Source of the DNA: Poecilobothrus nobilitatus
Lineage: Eukaryota > Arthropoda > Insecta > Diptera > Dolichopodidae
Direction: 5' to 3'
Length of the DNA stretch: 64,000 nt
NCBI GenBank assembly: GCA_947095535.1
Contig: OX352773.1
Span: 103,369,948 to 103,433,947, forward strand
The translations under genes and the position numbers were made by a program. This document shows positions 1 through 10,400 of this stretch, in pieces. How positions within the stretch are numbered: the stretch's first letter is position 1; each line of letters opens with the position of its first letter. The notes beneath the pieces were generated by a model. The model worked only from the letters and a program-made list of their open reading frames with translations, was not told where the DNA came from and searched no databases.

Positions 1-170
1 ATAACTCTTGGTAATGTAATATTGTTGACTGTTGTATTTATTTACTTGCAATATAGTGATGTTGCTGGTAAATGTTGATAATAAAATATTGTTGACTGTT
101 GTACGTACATATTTAATTATAATGATGTTGCTTGTAAATGTTGATAATAAAATATTGTTGGTGTTGGACT
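1..170. repeat. about 67 bp tandem repeat, three units
   Basis: The block starting AATATTGTTGACTGTTG recurs at about 18, 85 and 151. Each unit also contains GATGTTGCT and AAATGTTGATAATAAAA. It may continue to the left of the window. Confidence 0.7.
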
Positions 171-973
171 TATTCCATGTGTTTTGAAAAAAAAAAACGA
201 AGAGAACTTTTTTCTGTTGTTTTTACCGTATATTTTAGTTTAAAAAAAAAAATATTTGCCTTCAAAAATTCTTTTTTTTTTTAAATTTTCTTTTTTCTAT
301 GACAATTTTATAAAAAATGCACAAGAAGTTTGGATAATTTAAAGACCCTTATTTAAAAGAAAATGTATTTGTTTTATTTCACTTTTAATTTTTTTTTATT
401 ACAAATTAATTTTCAACATTTTTCAATGTTTTAATTTTTAATTATAATTTTAATTTTTTAATTGCAAATTAATTTTCAAATCTCAAAATTTTTCAATGTT
501 TTAATTTTTAATTATAATTTTAATTTTTCAATATTAAAATTTTTCAATGTTTTAATTTTTAATTGTACTGTTTTTATTAAACTTTAGTTCTTTCACCATC
601 ACCATATTTTTTTAACACTTTACCGAATCTGTTTTAATTTATGATTTCGATTTAAACTTTAATTTTTTTTCCATTTTTTATTTGATATTATTTAATTTTG
701 TATTATGCCCTTGGTCGGGGTCACCATTATAGCATTAAAATATGATTTTATTTAATATTATTTTATGAACAATTAATTCTATTAAATTAAAGTTTGTAAT
801 TTTACATCTTAACTTCTTAAAACTAACTTAAAAATTAACTATTCTAGGTCTTATATAGTATAATTTATTGTATAACGTTTGTATATAACATTTAGGTAAG
901 AGAAATCTTATTATATATTTTAAATAGAATTTAAGGGAAAGTACTGTAACTGATGCCAGTTTGTATATATTAT
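1..973. other. AT-rich intergenic DNA with simple tandem repeats
   Basis: No gene is visible. Long A and T tracts dominate. Positions 420-560 carry a loose repeat built on TTCAATGTTTTAATTTTTAA, seen at about 422, 492 and 546. The short minus-strand open frame across 828-1046 covers a duplicated segment and has no recognisable protein features. Confidence 0.7.
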
Positions 974-977
974 TCAT

Positions 978-1060
978 ATGTTTATCAGTGACGATACACA
1001 TCATGAATATGAGATGGCTACAATGTTTATCAGTGACGATACACATTATGAATATGTTAG
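978..1060. repeat. 45 bp direct duplication
   Basis: ATGTTTATCAGTGACGATAC starts at 978 and again at 1023. The following ACA and TATGAATATG-like bases are also shared, so this is two tandem copies of a 45 bp unit lying next to the fold-back element. Confidence 0.8.
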
Positions 1061-1089
1061 TATAAATAATGACATCGAATGCAAAAAAA

Positions 1090-1964
1090 GAAATAAAGCC
1101 GATTCGACTTTATTCCCAAAAACAATGGAAATAAAGTCGAATTAGCAATTCTATCTTATTTCTAAAAAAAAATGTTCGAAATAAAAAGAATGAAATAAAG
1201 TCGAATCGACTGGGATATGGAGCTCATGTCGATTTTCAAAATGTCGACTTCCAAAATTTTGGCTCCTAAAATGTCGTCTAAAATGTCAATTTGTTAATTT
1301 TATGGTTTCAATAATCTGTTTATTTCCTCTATTTCAAATATCTGTACAATAAAAATAATTAGGAGGGATTTTAGAGTTGGTTTCAAAATTAGGGTATTCC
1401 GCTTTTTCCAGAATATTTATATATATGTATACGTGAGATTCTGATTAGGAGGGAGTTTAGAGTTGGTTGAAAAATTAGGTTTTCCCCTTTTTCCAGAATA
1501 TGTATATATACATGAATAGGGATAATTTTATATGTTTTGTTGTATTTTATCCAAGCGGAAATTTTTTTAATCGACATTTTGTCCAAGTCGACATTTTGAA
1601 ATCGACATTTTGGGAATCAATATTTTGAAAATCTAAATAAATTCTCCGACCCACTTTTGTAACTTACAAAAAAATATTAAACTAGTTTTTATTAATTTTA
1701 TTAAATAATCATTTAATATAAGGTACTACTTTCATTATTTGATAAACTTTGTTATCGTTTTATTATCACTTTACCATTGATATAAGAAACAAGATATTTA
1801 TTTGGGTGTGGCGTATTGGCGTATGTGGCGTATTTTTCAACATTTTTTTAACATTTTTTTTTCGATTTTATTTTTTGAACATATTTTTTGGAAATAAGAT
1901 AGAATTGCTAATATTCGACTTTATTTCCATTGTTTTTGGTAATAAAGTCGATTCGATTTTATTT
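1090..1964. mobile_element. Fold-back (MITE-like) element with long inverted arms
   Basis: Positions 1090-1162 and 1891-1964 are reverse complements of each other over about 73 bases with few mismatches; both begin GAAATAA when read inward from their own strand. Similarity continues further inside in weaker form. The inner flanks (1208-1290 and 1566-1635) also mirror each other through the repeated motif CGACATTTTG and its complement. The arms are built from CGACTTTATT motifs in both orientations. No transposase is encoded, so this is a non-autonomous fold-back or MITE-type element. I saw no clear target-site duplication. Confidence 0.75.
1358..1525. repeat. Tandem pair of a dispersed TTTAGAGTTGG repeat
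   Basis: Two copies of a block of about 80 bp (from about 1358 and about 1443) share AGGAGGGA, TTTAGAGTTGGTT, CTTTTTCCAGAATAT and a run of TATA. Related blocks occur at 9530-9670 and, as a palindrome, at 6690-6785. This is therefore a dispersed repeat family and not a local accident. Confidence 0.65.
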
Positions 1965-1984
1965 CGTTCGACTTTATTTTACCC

Positions 1985-3099
1985 CCCGTTCATTTTAGTA
2001 GAGAAAAGACAACTGCAAAATTGCAACTGCAAAGAGATCAACTAATAATTTTAAAAATACAATTTTATGAGTATACAACTTCTATTTTCGGTGAACCATG
2101 CAGAATATTTTTTTAATTTCTTTTTTGCTTCTAGACAACATAATAAAATATTTTTCATACTATCTGATTTTAATCGTAAATAAATCGTAATATTTTGTAA
2201 TATTTTACTTAAATTGTTATATTTTCGTTTGTAGCAGTACATAGGAATCAATTTTCTACAATATATTGGGAATATATATAGAAAATTTTCAAAGACACTA
2301 TATTATTTTTAAACCGTTAGGCGCGGAAGCTAACGGAGAGAAAAGTTTTGTCTTATTGTTTATAATCATTTATAAAGTTTGAAAGTCTACGTTTTTGTAT
2401 TGTATGATATCTGATTTTTTATGTGGCTAATTTGTATTCCATTTTGCCAATTCCCTGTACTAAGCGATTGTCTGTATTTGCTGTAAAAAGGAATGAATTT
2501 CTGTTTTTATTCACTTATTAACTTGATTTAGGTTTTCAATATGCAAAGAGTAATCAAATGTTTTTGACATTCGTTTTTGATTGTTTTGAATAACCTTATT
2601 ACCATTGATCGTATCAATTTCTCTACTTGATTCGATTAATCTAGTGACAGTATCTTTGAAATAGTGGATGTATTTTCGTTATTGTGGTTTTCTGAAAACT
2701 TTAAATGTCATTTAATGTTAATGAGGTGAGATTATTTAATTTTTATTTTCTAAATTTTGGTTGATCTTTATTTGTCTGATAGATACATTTGTAATTTTTT
2801 ATATATCATATTTTTCGAATTTCGCTATAGTCTTCCCTATTTTTGTTATATTTTATTAAAAAATTTTCTTAGCATTTTATTAGATTATTGCATATAGAAT
2901 CGATAAACCAAAATAATTTCCAGCGTTTTGTGGGGTGGTTTTAATTGTACTGTGATATAAGTTATTGTAATTTTAATGATATATATCTCCCCAAAAGTAG
3001 ACCTAATAAGATCTTTCAGTTTAAATTAATTAATAAATACGAAACAATAAAACTAATTAGTAATTTGAATAAGACTAACTCTTAAGATTCAAATGGAAT
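1985..3099. other. AT-rich region without a supported gene
   Basis: No long open frame is present. One small site deserves mention: ATG at 2707 is followed by seven open codons and GTGAG at 2728, which resembles a short first coding exon with a splice donor. I could not link it to a following exon. Confidence 0.5.
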
Positions 3100-4800
3100 T
3101 TCAACCTTATTCATAAAAAAATGCAATTGGAATTGGCCCATGACATAATGAAGTTCATAAATGCCTCATTAACTCAAAGTAAAATGCCTGAAATAATTAA
3201 AATAAATAAAGTTTTACCAATTTACAAAAATGGTAATATTCAAGATATAAATAATTTTAGACCCATTTCCATATCTTCGACAATTAGCAAAATTATAGAG
3301 ACATTTGTAAATACCCAAATGAGAGAATTCTTAAATACAGAAACACTAATTTAGAATAAACAATATGGCTTTAAGAAAAAATCTAACACCGAAGCAGCAT
3401 TATTTGATGTCGTTTTAGAGATTCAGTCTGGACTACATAAAAATAAAAAGACAGTAGCTATATTTTTCTACCTTAAAAAAGCCTTTGATTCTGTAGGAGC
3501 ATATCACTAAAAGTGCTTTTTAAGATGAGGATCATGGGCAAGGAACTTAATGGTTTAAAAGTTATTTGAATAATCGAATTCAATTTACTGAATGTGATGG
3601 AATGAGAAGCTCACAACATTATGTGAATTATGGTGTCATCCAGGGTAGTTCGCAAGGCCCAACTCTGTTTGCGTACTATATTAGTAGCCTTCTAAATGTT
3701 AATATACGAGCTAAACCGTTCATTAATGCTGATGACTTAGTTGTTGTCTATAAAGAAGACATATTGGATAACCTACAAAAGACCATAGATGCAGACTTAG
3801 TACTAATAAATGGTTGGATGAACAAACACAAACTGACAATAAATTCAAACAAAACAAAATATATGATTTTTAAAGGTATTGGTACGGACATCTTTAATAT
3901 AAAATATAATCATCATAATATTGCTCAAGTGGAGGAACATAAATATCTGGGTGTTGTTGTAGATAATAAACTAAGTTGGAACCCGCAAATTGATCTACAA
4001 ATAAGTAAAGGGAGGAAACTGACTGGCATATTTAAGTTTTTCGATAATAGGATACCTTTAAAACTAAAAAGATCTTTATATTACAGTATGTTTCACAGCA
4101 CTGCTGCCTATGCAATACCAATTTGGGGTAATACATTTAGTAAAGATCTAAATCAATTACAAAAGTTACAAAACAAAGCCATAAAAAATTTATACGCTTA
4201 TAAACACAGAACTTCAACTAAATTAATTCATGAGAAGCATGCAATTTTGCCACTTGATCTACTAATTAAATACAAACTAGTTATAAAAGCACATATGATG
4301 ATTACAGAAAATATTAACCCAACACAGAATATACCGCAAAACAACGAATATCGCCAATACCATACTAGAAATGCAACAAACATTAGAATAACTTCTTCAA
4401 GAAAAAGATTTAACGGATTAGATACTATCTATAATTTAGCATATAAGTATTATAATGAATTATCAAGAGATTTAAAAGAAATTGAACATTTACATACATT
4501 TAAAAGCAAATGCCTTTTTTGACTAAAATATGAAGGTAAATTTACTAAATATAGGAAATCTAATTTGAACTTTTTTTTTTCTTAATATTGAATTGAATTT
4601 ATGATAAATATAATATGTTATTAAAGAATTGCTAGTAAGTACTATATTAAAACATATTACACTGGTTATAAAGATTATTATGTTGATTTTGAAATTGCAA
4701 TTGATATAATATTGTTGTTATTATTATTGAAAAATTATTATATTATATTACATTCTGTACGAACATTTTAGCTCTTTTGAGATTAAAAAATAAATAAAAA
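3100..4800 (+). pseudogene. LINE reverse transcriptase remnant (Jockey/CR1-type)
   Basis: The translated pieces form the reverse transcriptase of a non-LTR retrotransposon. Positions 3121-3354 give the finger region, with NNFRPISISSTISKIIE. A TAG stops this frame, but the next codons still read as the family sequence up to LKKAFDS near 3490, where a frameshift follows. Positions 3566-4522 are open for 318 residues. This part contains VIQGSSQGPTLF, the catalytic core as INADD (usual form F-A-D-D), KYLGVVVDNKLSW and the C-terminal region. The 3' flank to about 4800 ends in an A-rich AATAAATAAA tail. The copy is 5' truncated, lacks the endonuclease, and is inactive. Clade assignment is by motif only. 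Confidence 0.85.
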
Positions 4801-4935
4801 AATGCATTCTGAGTTTTCCAATTAAGTCTGTATAGTTTTTATGTTTTAACGGATATTCCATTGCATATTTGGTGAATTTATCAATGAATATCAAAACATT
4901 TTCTTGGGTTGAATGATTTTTTTTTTCTAATGGGA
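4800..4935 (-). pseudogene. Possible retroelement integrase fragment
   Basis: Read on the minus strand, this stretch encodes IDKFTKYAMEYPLKHKN, which resembles the LTIIDKFTKY region of LTR-retrotransposon integrases around the second half of the DDE core. The fragment is short and lacks the catalytic aspartates, so family and extent are uncertain. Confidence 0.4.
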
Positions 4936-5079
4936 TTTCTGTTTTTAGTTCATTTAATAAAAAAAAAATTGATTTTGAAGATGATTCCAGTTATTATGCC
5001 AAACTCATTTTTTGCAAAATCTTTGGCTTCTTCTGGCTTTTAAACAGTTTAAGTTAGAAATTTTGAAAGAAGTCATTAG

Positions 5080-5290
5080 ATCTTTGGAAGTAAGTATGAG
5101 TCATTTCCGAAAATATTTTTGTGTCGCTCCGCGTTTAGAAACTGTGTAAGGGGTCAAAAACTGGGGGATCATCTATTTTTAAACACATGTAACTTGAACA
5201 ATTGTCCAAATTTTTTTGAAGTAATATAGAAAAATGAAAACTCCAGCATTATATTTTTTATTTCTGTTAACAACTTTTCTGAATAATATA
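5080..5290 (-). repeat. Inverted copy of the 51560-51760 repeat
   Basis: On the reverse strand this segment matches 51560-51760. Shared landmarks in order are TTAGATCTTTG, AAGTATGAGTCATTTC, AGGGGTCAAAAACTG, TTTTTAAACAC, TGTAACT and TTTTTTTGAAGTAATA. It is also distantly related to the 477 bp units at 42960-44400. It is a truncated piece of that element family, with no ends visible here. Confidence 0.75.
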
Positions 5291-5545
5291 CCTGGGTTAC
5301 CTTAAAATTTAGGAAAGTGCGACTTGTTTTTCCCAATTTTTTTTTAATTATTTTTTTTACGATTTTTAAAATTTTTATATTGTTTTATTCAATATACCTA
5401 TTTAGTACTTATCTACTTTTGGGCAAATCTAATTATGGAATCGATAATAGATCAAGTTGCTCATTAATTAATTATTAGTTGTGAAATATTTCTGAAATGT
5501 GATATATTTAAATTAGAGTCATATATTATCTCTTTTATTCAACAA

Positions 5546-6660
5546 GTGAATCGAAATTGTGATATGCTAGACGAAGCACTTGGAACAAATTATGTATCAA
5601 TTAATTCTTTGCAGAATACCTGGAAGAAACTGCATAACGCGGTAAATAGTTATAATAATGGTAATGGTATAATGAAAGGCAGATCATATGCCAACAAAGA
5701 AATTTGGTGGTGGAACAACGAGTGCAAGAGGCACTTAAACAAAAGAAAATTGCATTTAAAACATGGCAAAATACAAAAATGTCAGGAGACCATACAATTT
5801 ATAAAGAAAAGCGCAAAACTGCAAAGCGAATTGTCGCAGTCGCTAAAACCAATGCATACGTATAAAAGATGGAAAGAATACTACAGCGAGCTGATGAACG
5901 AGGAATTCGAGCACGATGTCCCCGAAAATTTACCAACTACATACGGACCTATAAATATGGTATCTATAGAAGAAATCGAGGTTACTCTTAGGGGCATGAG
6001 AACCAATAAGTCTGTAGGTCCAAACAATATTCCGGCCGATTTTTGTAAGACAATGGCCGCTCAGGGGAAAGTGTTACTTCAAAAAATTTTTAGTAAATTA
6101 ATTGAAGGTGATAAAATACCAACAGATTGGAGAATCAGCTATATTGTACCTCTATATAAGAACAAATTAGCAAAAACGAATTTGGTTTTGTTAAACAATT
6201 TCATCCACTGATGCAATACAATCCTTTTAGAAAAGTTCAAAGTAAAGAAAAAGGACCTACATCATTGCATTTATTGACCTAGAGAAAGCTTTTGATCGAT
6301 TATCTAGAAAAATCATATGGCAAGCCCTCCGATATCACAGAGTCCCTGAACAATATATCGAAATTATAAAAGATATGTACACACATACAACAACGCAGGT
6401 GAAGAGTAAAAGTAGTAAACAAGTGGACTGACATTTTAGAAAACAATGGCACAACACATCAGAGGCACTTTCAAGGTTGCAGACATCAAAGGCAAATTAG
6501 CAGAAAAGCGTCTAAGTTGGTACGGGCATGTCATGCGAAGAGACAAAAAAATGTTGTTCAAAAAGCTCTTAACATACCAATACCTAAGGGAAGACCTGGG
6601 AGACCATCAGCAACATGGCTTGGAACAGTCAACAAATATATGAAGAAAGCAGGAATTTAT
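5546..6660 (+). pseudogene. RTE-clade LINE remnant, internally deleted
   Basis: Positions 5546-6211 encode the linker between endonuclease and reverse transcriptase plus the start of the latter: WWWNNECK, KRWKEYYSELMNEEF, and ISYIVPLYKNK. After a frameshift, 6255-6405 reads FIDLEKAFDR followed by a region typical of RTE polymerases. Positions 6446-6643 jump directly to the C-terminal KLAEKRLSWYGHVMRR motif and, in another frame, KGRPGRPSATW. The palm with the catalytic aspartate pair is missing, so an internal deletion lies near 6430. The motif set is characteristic of RTE (BovB-like) elements. The copy is dead. Confidence 0.85.
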
Positions 6661-6689
6661 ATATTTATATTAGTATATGTTAACTATGC

Positions 6690-6785
6690 ATTTTGAATTA
6701 GAAGGAATTTTAGACTTGGATTATCGAAAAGCATAAACCCTGATTTTGTAACCAACTCTAAAATTCTCCCTTATTATTTTTTTAC
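6690..6785. repeat. Palindromic copy of the TTTAGAGTTGG repeat
   Basis: AGAAGGAATTTTAGACTTGG at 6699 is mirrored by CCAACTCTAAAATTCTCCCT near 6755, so the segment can fold into a hairpin. Each arm matches the dispersed repeat seen at 1358-1525 and 9530-9670. Confidence 0.6.
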
Positions 6786-6954
6786 ATATATAATTCAACT
6801 TCAAGAATTTAAAAAACTAGCGTCCAAATAGTCGTTTTTATAAAGATGTAGTTCTTAGAAAATTACTAAAAAAAATTGTTGTACATGTGTATCAACGCAA
6901 GTTTAGTTGTATACCCAAGAATAATCAAAAATCAGATTGTGTACCACTTTGTAT

Positions 6955-7055
6955 AAATATATATATATATATTATTCTAAATATATATATATATATATTA
7001 TTCTAAATATATATATATATATATTATTCTAAATATATATATTTATTATTCTAAA
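6955..7055. repeat. TA-rich microsatellite with TATTATTCTAAA spacers
   Basis: Four runs of alternating T and A are separated by the same TATTCTAAA spacer, giving a repeat of roughly 30 bp. It lies directly upstream of the first recognised pyrophosphatase exon. Confidence 0.85.
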
Positions 7056-7267
7056 AAATTAAAAGATTTAATTCCGAAAGAGGGACGATGATGATATCTA
7101 TTAATAATAAAAATGGAAGATAATTTTATTTGCAATGAGATTTCTGTATATTGATTATTTGTGTCCCTATTTTATATATCCCTATACAGAAATAATATAA
7201 TTATTCAACAAATATTTTATAATAATTTATGAGTTTTTTTGACCATGTAATTAAATTAATTTTTCAG

Positions 7268-7433
7268 ATATCCTTAAAAACTCCCCTTAATCCTATTAAA
7301 CAAGATGTTAAAAAAGGTAAACTTCGTTTTGTTGCTAACTGTTTTCCTCATCATGGTTATATTTGGAATTATGGAGCTTTTCCTCAGACTTGGGAAAATC
7401 CTAATTTCATTGAGCCTACGACCGGCTGCAAAG
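7268..7433 (+). CDS. Nurf-38: Pyrophosphatase exon A
   Basis: The acceptor TTTTTCAG ends at 7267 and the donor GTAAAT starts at 7434. The exon begins in frame with [17 protein letters not shown] and ends inside a glycine codon. It carries the active-site arginine and both tyrosines of the family. An upstream in-frame ATG at 7229 lies in the intron and is not the start. Confidence 0.93.
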
Positions 7434-10400
7434 GTAAATTAGTTCATGTGACTAAATAAACTAAATAAAATACTATTTGTTAAATTTGTAGGTGACAACG
7501 ATCCAATTGATGTCCTTGAAATTGGATATCGTGTTGCAAAATGCGGAGAAGTTATGCAAGTAAAAATTCTTGGTTGTATTGCTCTTATTGATGAAGGAGA
7601 AACTGATTGGAAAGTCATCGCAATAAATTTAAATGATCCTCTGGCAGAACAATTAAATGATGTAGAAGATGTTGAAAAATTTTTACCAGGTTTATTAAGA
7701 GCAACTGTTGAATGGTTTAAGGTATAATAAAAATTAATCATATAACCTAAACTTAATTCCTTTTAGTTATTGATTACAATATTTAAATGTTACTAATTGT
7801 GAATTATTGCACTCTAAACTTTTATGGATTATTGGTATAATTTCAACAAATAAACGATTTTTTATTTAGTTAATGTGAGGTAAAAAGTAGAAGTTTTTCC
7901 AAATCTTTTTATATACTAATTTTTTAATTATCTCATATGTGGCTCTATAGGTCTTGTATACAATCTCTAACTGATTGAGTCATCGTTTATAAGTATTACT
8001 TAAAAACTTGCTAAACAAATACAATGCTGACCGCTAATTGTCGTGAGTAGAGAACTAATCCAGCTCCGTAAGAATGGAGACGAATTGAACGAAAATGGTA
8101 ATTCAGTAAGACGAATAAACATTTGCGAATAGAGTACTGTATTTTTGACTGAGTGATTCAATGCGTGAAATATTTATATCACGATCCGAAGATGAAACCT
8201 AATTCAAATATTCCATTTGAAAAAGCGCAATCCATTCTTGTAATGGTTATTTTGATTCTTGAAAAAATTATCAAATTCAATGGTTGAATTATTACGTAAA
8301 CTTGAAAAGGTAATAATTTGGCATTTAATATTTAATTCCATAATGTTATTCCTGTTAGTAAATTAACTTTTAGGGGCCCTTGTAATTGTTAATTTTTAAC
8401 TTTAGTGATAGTTCTACTAATTTTCTATCAGACATTTTACGAAAATGTTATGTGGTTATGTTGTTCATTCAGTGAACTAGCACAATTAACTGAAAAAGTT
8501 ATCATTTACAAGCGTTAGTAAGTTAGATGTTAAAAAAGGTTAATACTTATTGGTTATTACCACTGTTAGTAACTATTTATTAATGTCAGTGATGTTATTA
8601 ATAGTAAACTAATTTGTAATTAGTAAACTAATGTAATAACTAAAGTGTAATAAAAAAATAAAAAACAATGTTTTTCTTAAAACCAAAAAAAAAACGAATC
8701 TAGCATTGGAAACATGCAAGTTAAATTGCAATGAGAGATTAATCATGCAGACTACGAGAATGTACCATACTCGCCTAAAGTCTAGCTCTCAATGTTAATT
8801 TGTTAACATTAATATCAATGATATCAGACCTTGAGTCGCGAAAAAGGCTTCAAATACGCGAAATTGGCTCAAATTTGCCATAGTCCGTCAGTCAAATTAT
8901 TCAGATTTTCTCTACACCTCATTTGTTTCAGGAAGAAAAGGGGAGTTGATATTCCCGCGAACAATCTGCTGAACGAATAAGATATCCGCCACTAGACGGT
9001 GTGGCTGGAGGGAGATAAAATTAATTAAAGGAGGTCTAGCTTCATATGGAGGAAGACGTTAGGATCAGTCGAAGGCTGCGTATAGCGAAACGAATGAATC
9101 TTTTTTGAACTGGTTCAATACGTAAAATTTCTATATCACAATACGGAGACTTTGTTTGGCTTGAGTATTCAAGTATAGGTCTTGCACAAATAACGAAAAG
9201 TTGCTTAATTATATAGGGATTCGAAAACTCTTTTGACCAACGCATAATAAATCCGAGAAGGGGCCTCTGTGGCCTATTGGATAAGAGCGTATAAAATACG
9301 CTGTAAACACCGAGGGAGTGTGGGTTCGAATCCCACATACGTTGTAAGAGTCATTCTCCCTTACGACATTTACAGTCACGCCTGAACAGGAAAGACTGTG
9401 TAATTTCCTGTCCACATTTATGTGGCAGAGAAATGCATTAAAAAAAAAAAATCCGAGAGTTCAGTTAACTTAATTTATTATGGAGTTGTAGTGTAATGTC
9501 GTTTACCTGTATTTCTCTTGTCTGTATTTCATTCTAAATTAGGATAGAGTTTAGAGTTGCATTCAAAACAGGGCTATACGCTTTTTCCAGAATATTTATA
9601 TGTATGCATATGTGAGAATCTGATTTAGAAGGGACTTTTCTTAATTTCATAGTTATACGCTTTTTACAGAATATTTACATAATATATTTTTGTATAATAT
9701 GAAATATAGACAAATAAAATACAGTCAAATGAAAATATGAGGCAGATGAAGGCAAATGATAATCCAGGCAAATGAAAATACAGGCAAATGAAATACAGGC
9801 TTGTGATAGTAACCTTATATATTGGGTCAATAAATGAAAGTTTCCAGGGCTCAGGGAAGGAGCCACATTGAATTGAGACATGAAATAATTTGCAAATGGG
9901 GTCTAGCAAATTTTGGGCACAGAATTTTAATATTATTGGTGCAATTCCGTCGGGCCCCCAAGTGAAGTCATGTTTTAGAGTTTAAGAGTTGAGGCATTAA
10001 GATGTCTTCAGTTATTAAAATGATCTTAATCTCAAAATTTGATAGCGACGGAAAAACTAGGATATCTGAATATGACTGATTTGTTTCAAAAACAACCTAC
10101 TGGTAAGTTCTATTGTTTCTACGTATTGCAAAGCCAACGGGTAGCAATCATTCCTACGTTTTTTATTAACAAAATCAAAAAAACGTCGCGGATTGGAATA
10201 AAATTGCCATTTAATTCTGTCAGTATAATTTTAATATAGAGTATCAGATATAATTTTAAATCTATGGTTGATATCAAGAAAGGTATTATAATGGGCAATG
10301 GAATTAGTTTCCATAAATTTTTTCCATGACGAATTTCGTTTGTTTCTCAGATAACGCAATTCTTTAGATGACCATGGAGCTGAGTAGTTGGAGTATTCAT

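Noticed and set aside
1749..2045. 98-codon open frame with many phenylalanines
   Set aside because: It runs across the right arm of the fold-back element; its composition simply reflects T tracts.
7229..7267. ATG at 7229 as start of a short pyrophosphatase
   Set aside because: The codons before 7268 do not match the family and end in a good splice acceptor, so they are intron.
9259..9335. Functional tRNA gene
   Set aside because: A and B boxes are present, but the segment continues into a SINE body with A-tail and target duplication, and the cloverleaf is not well kept.
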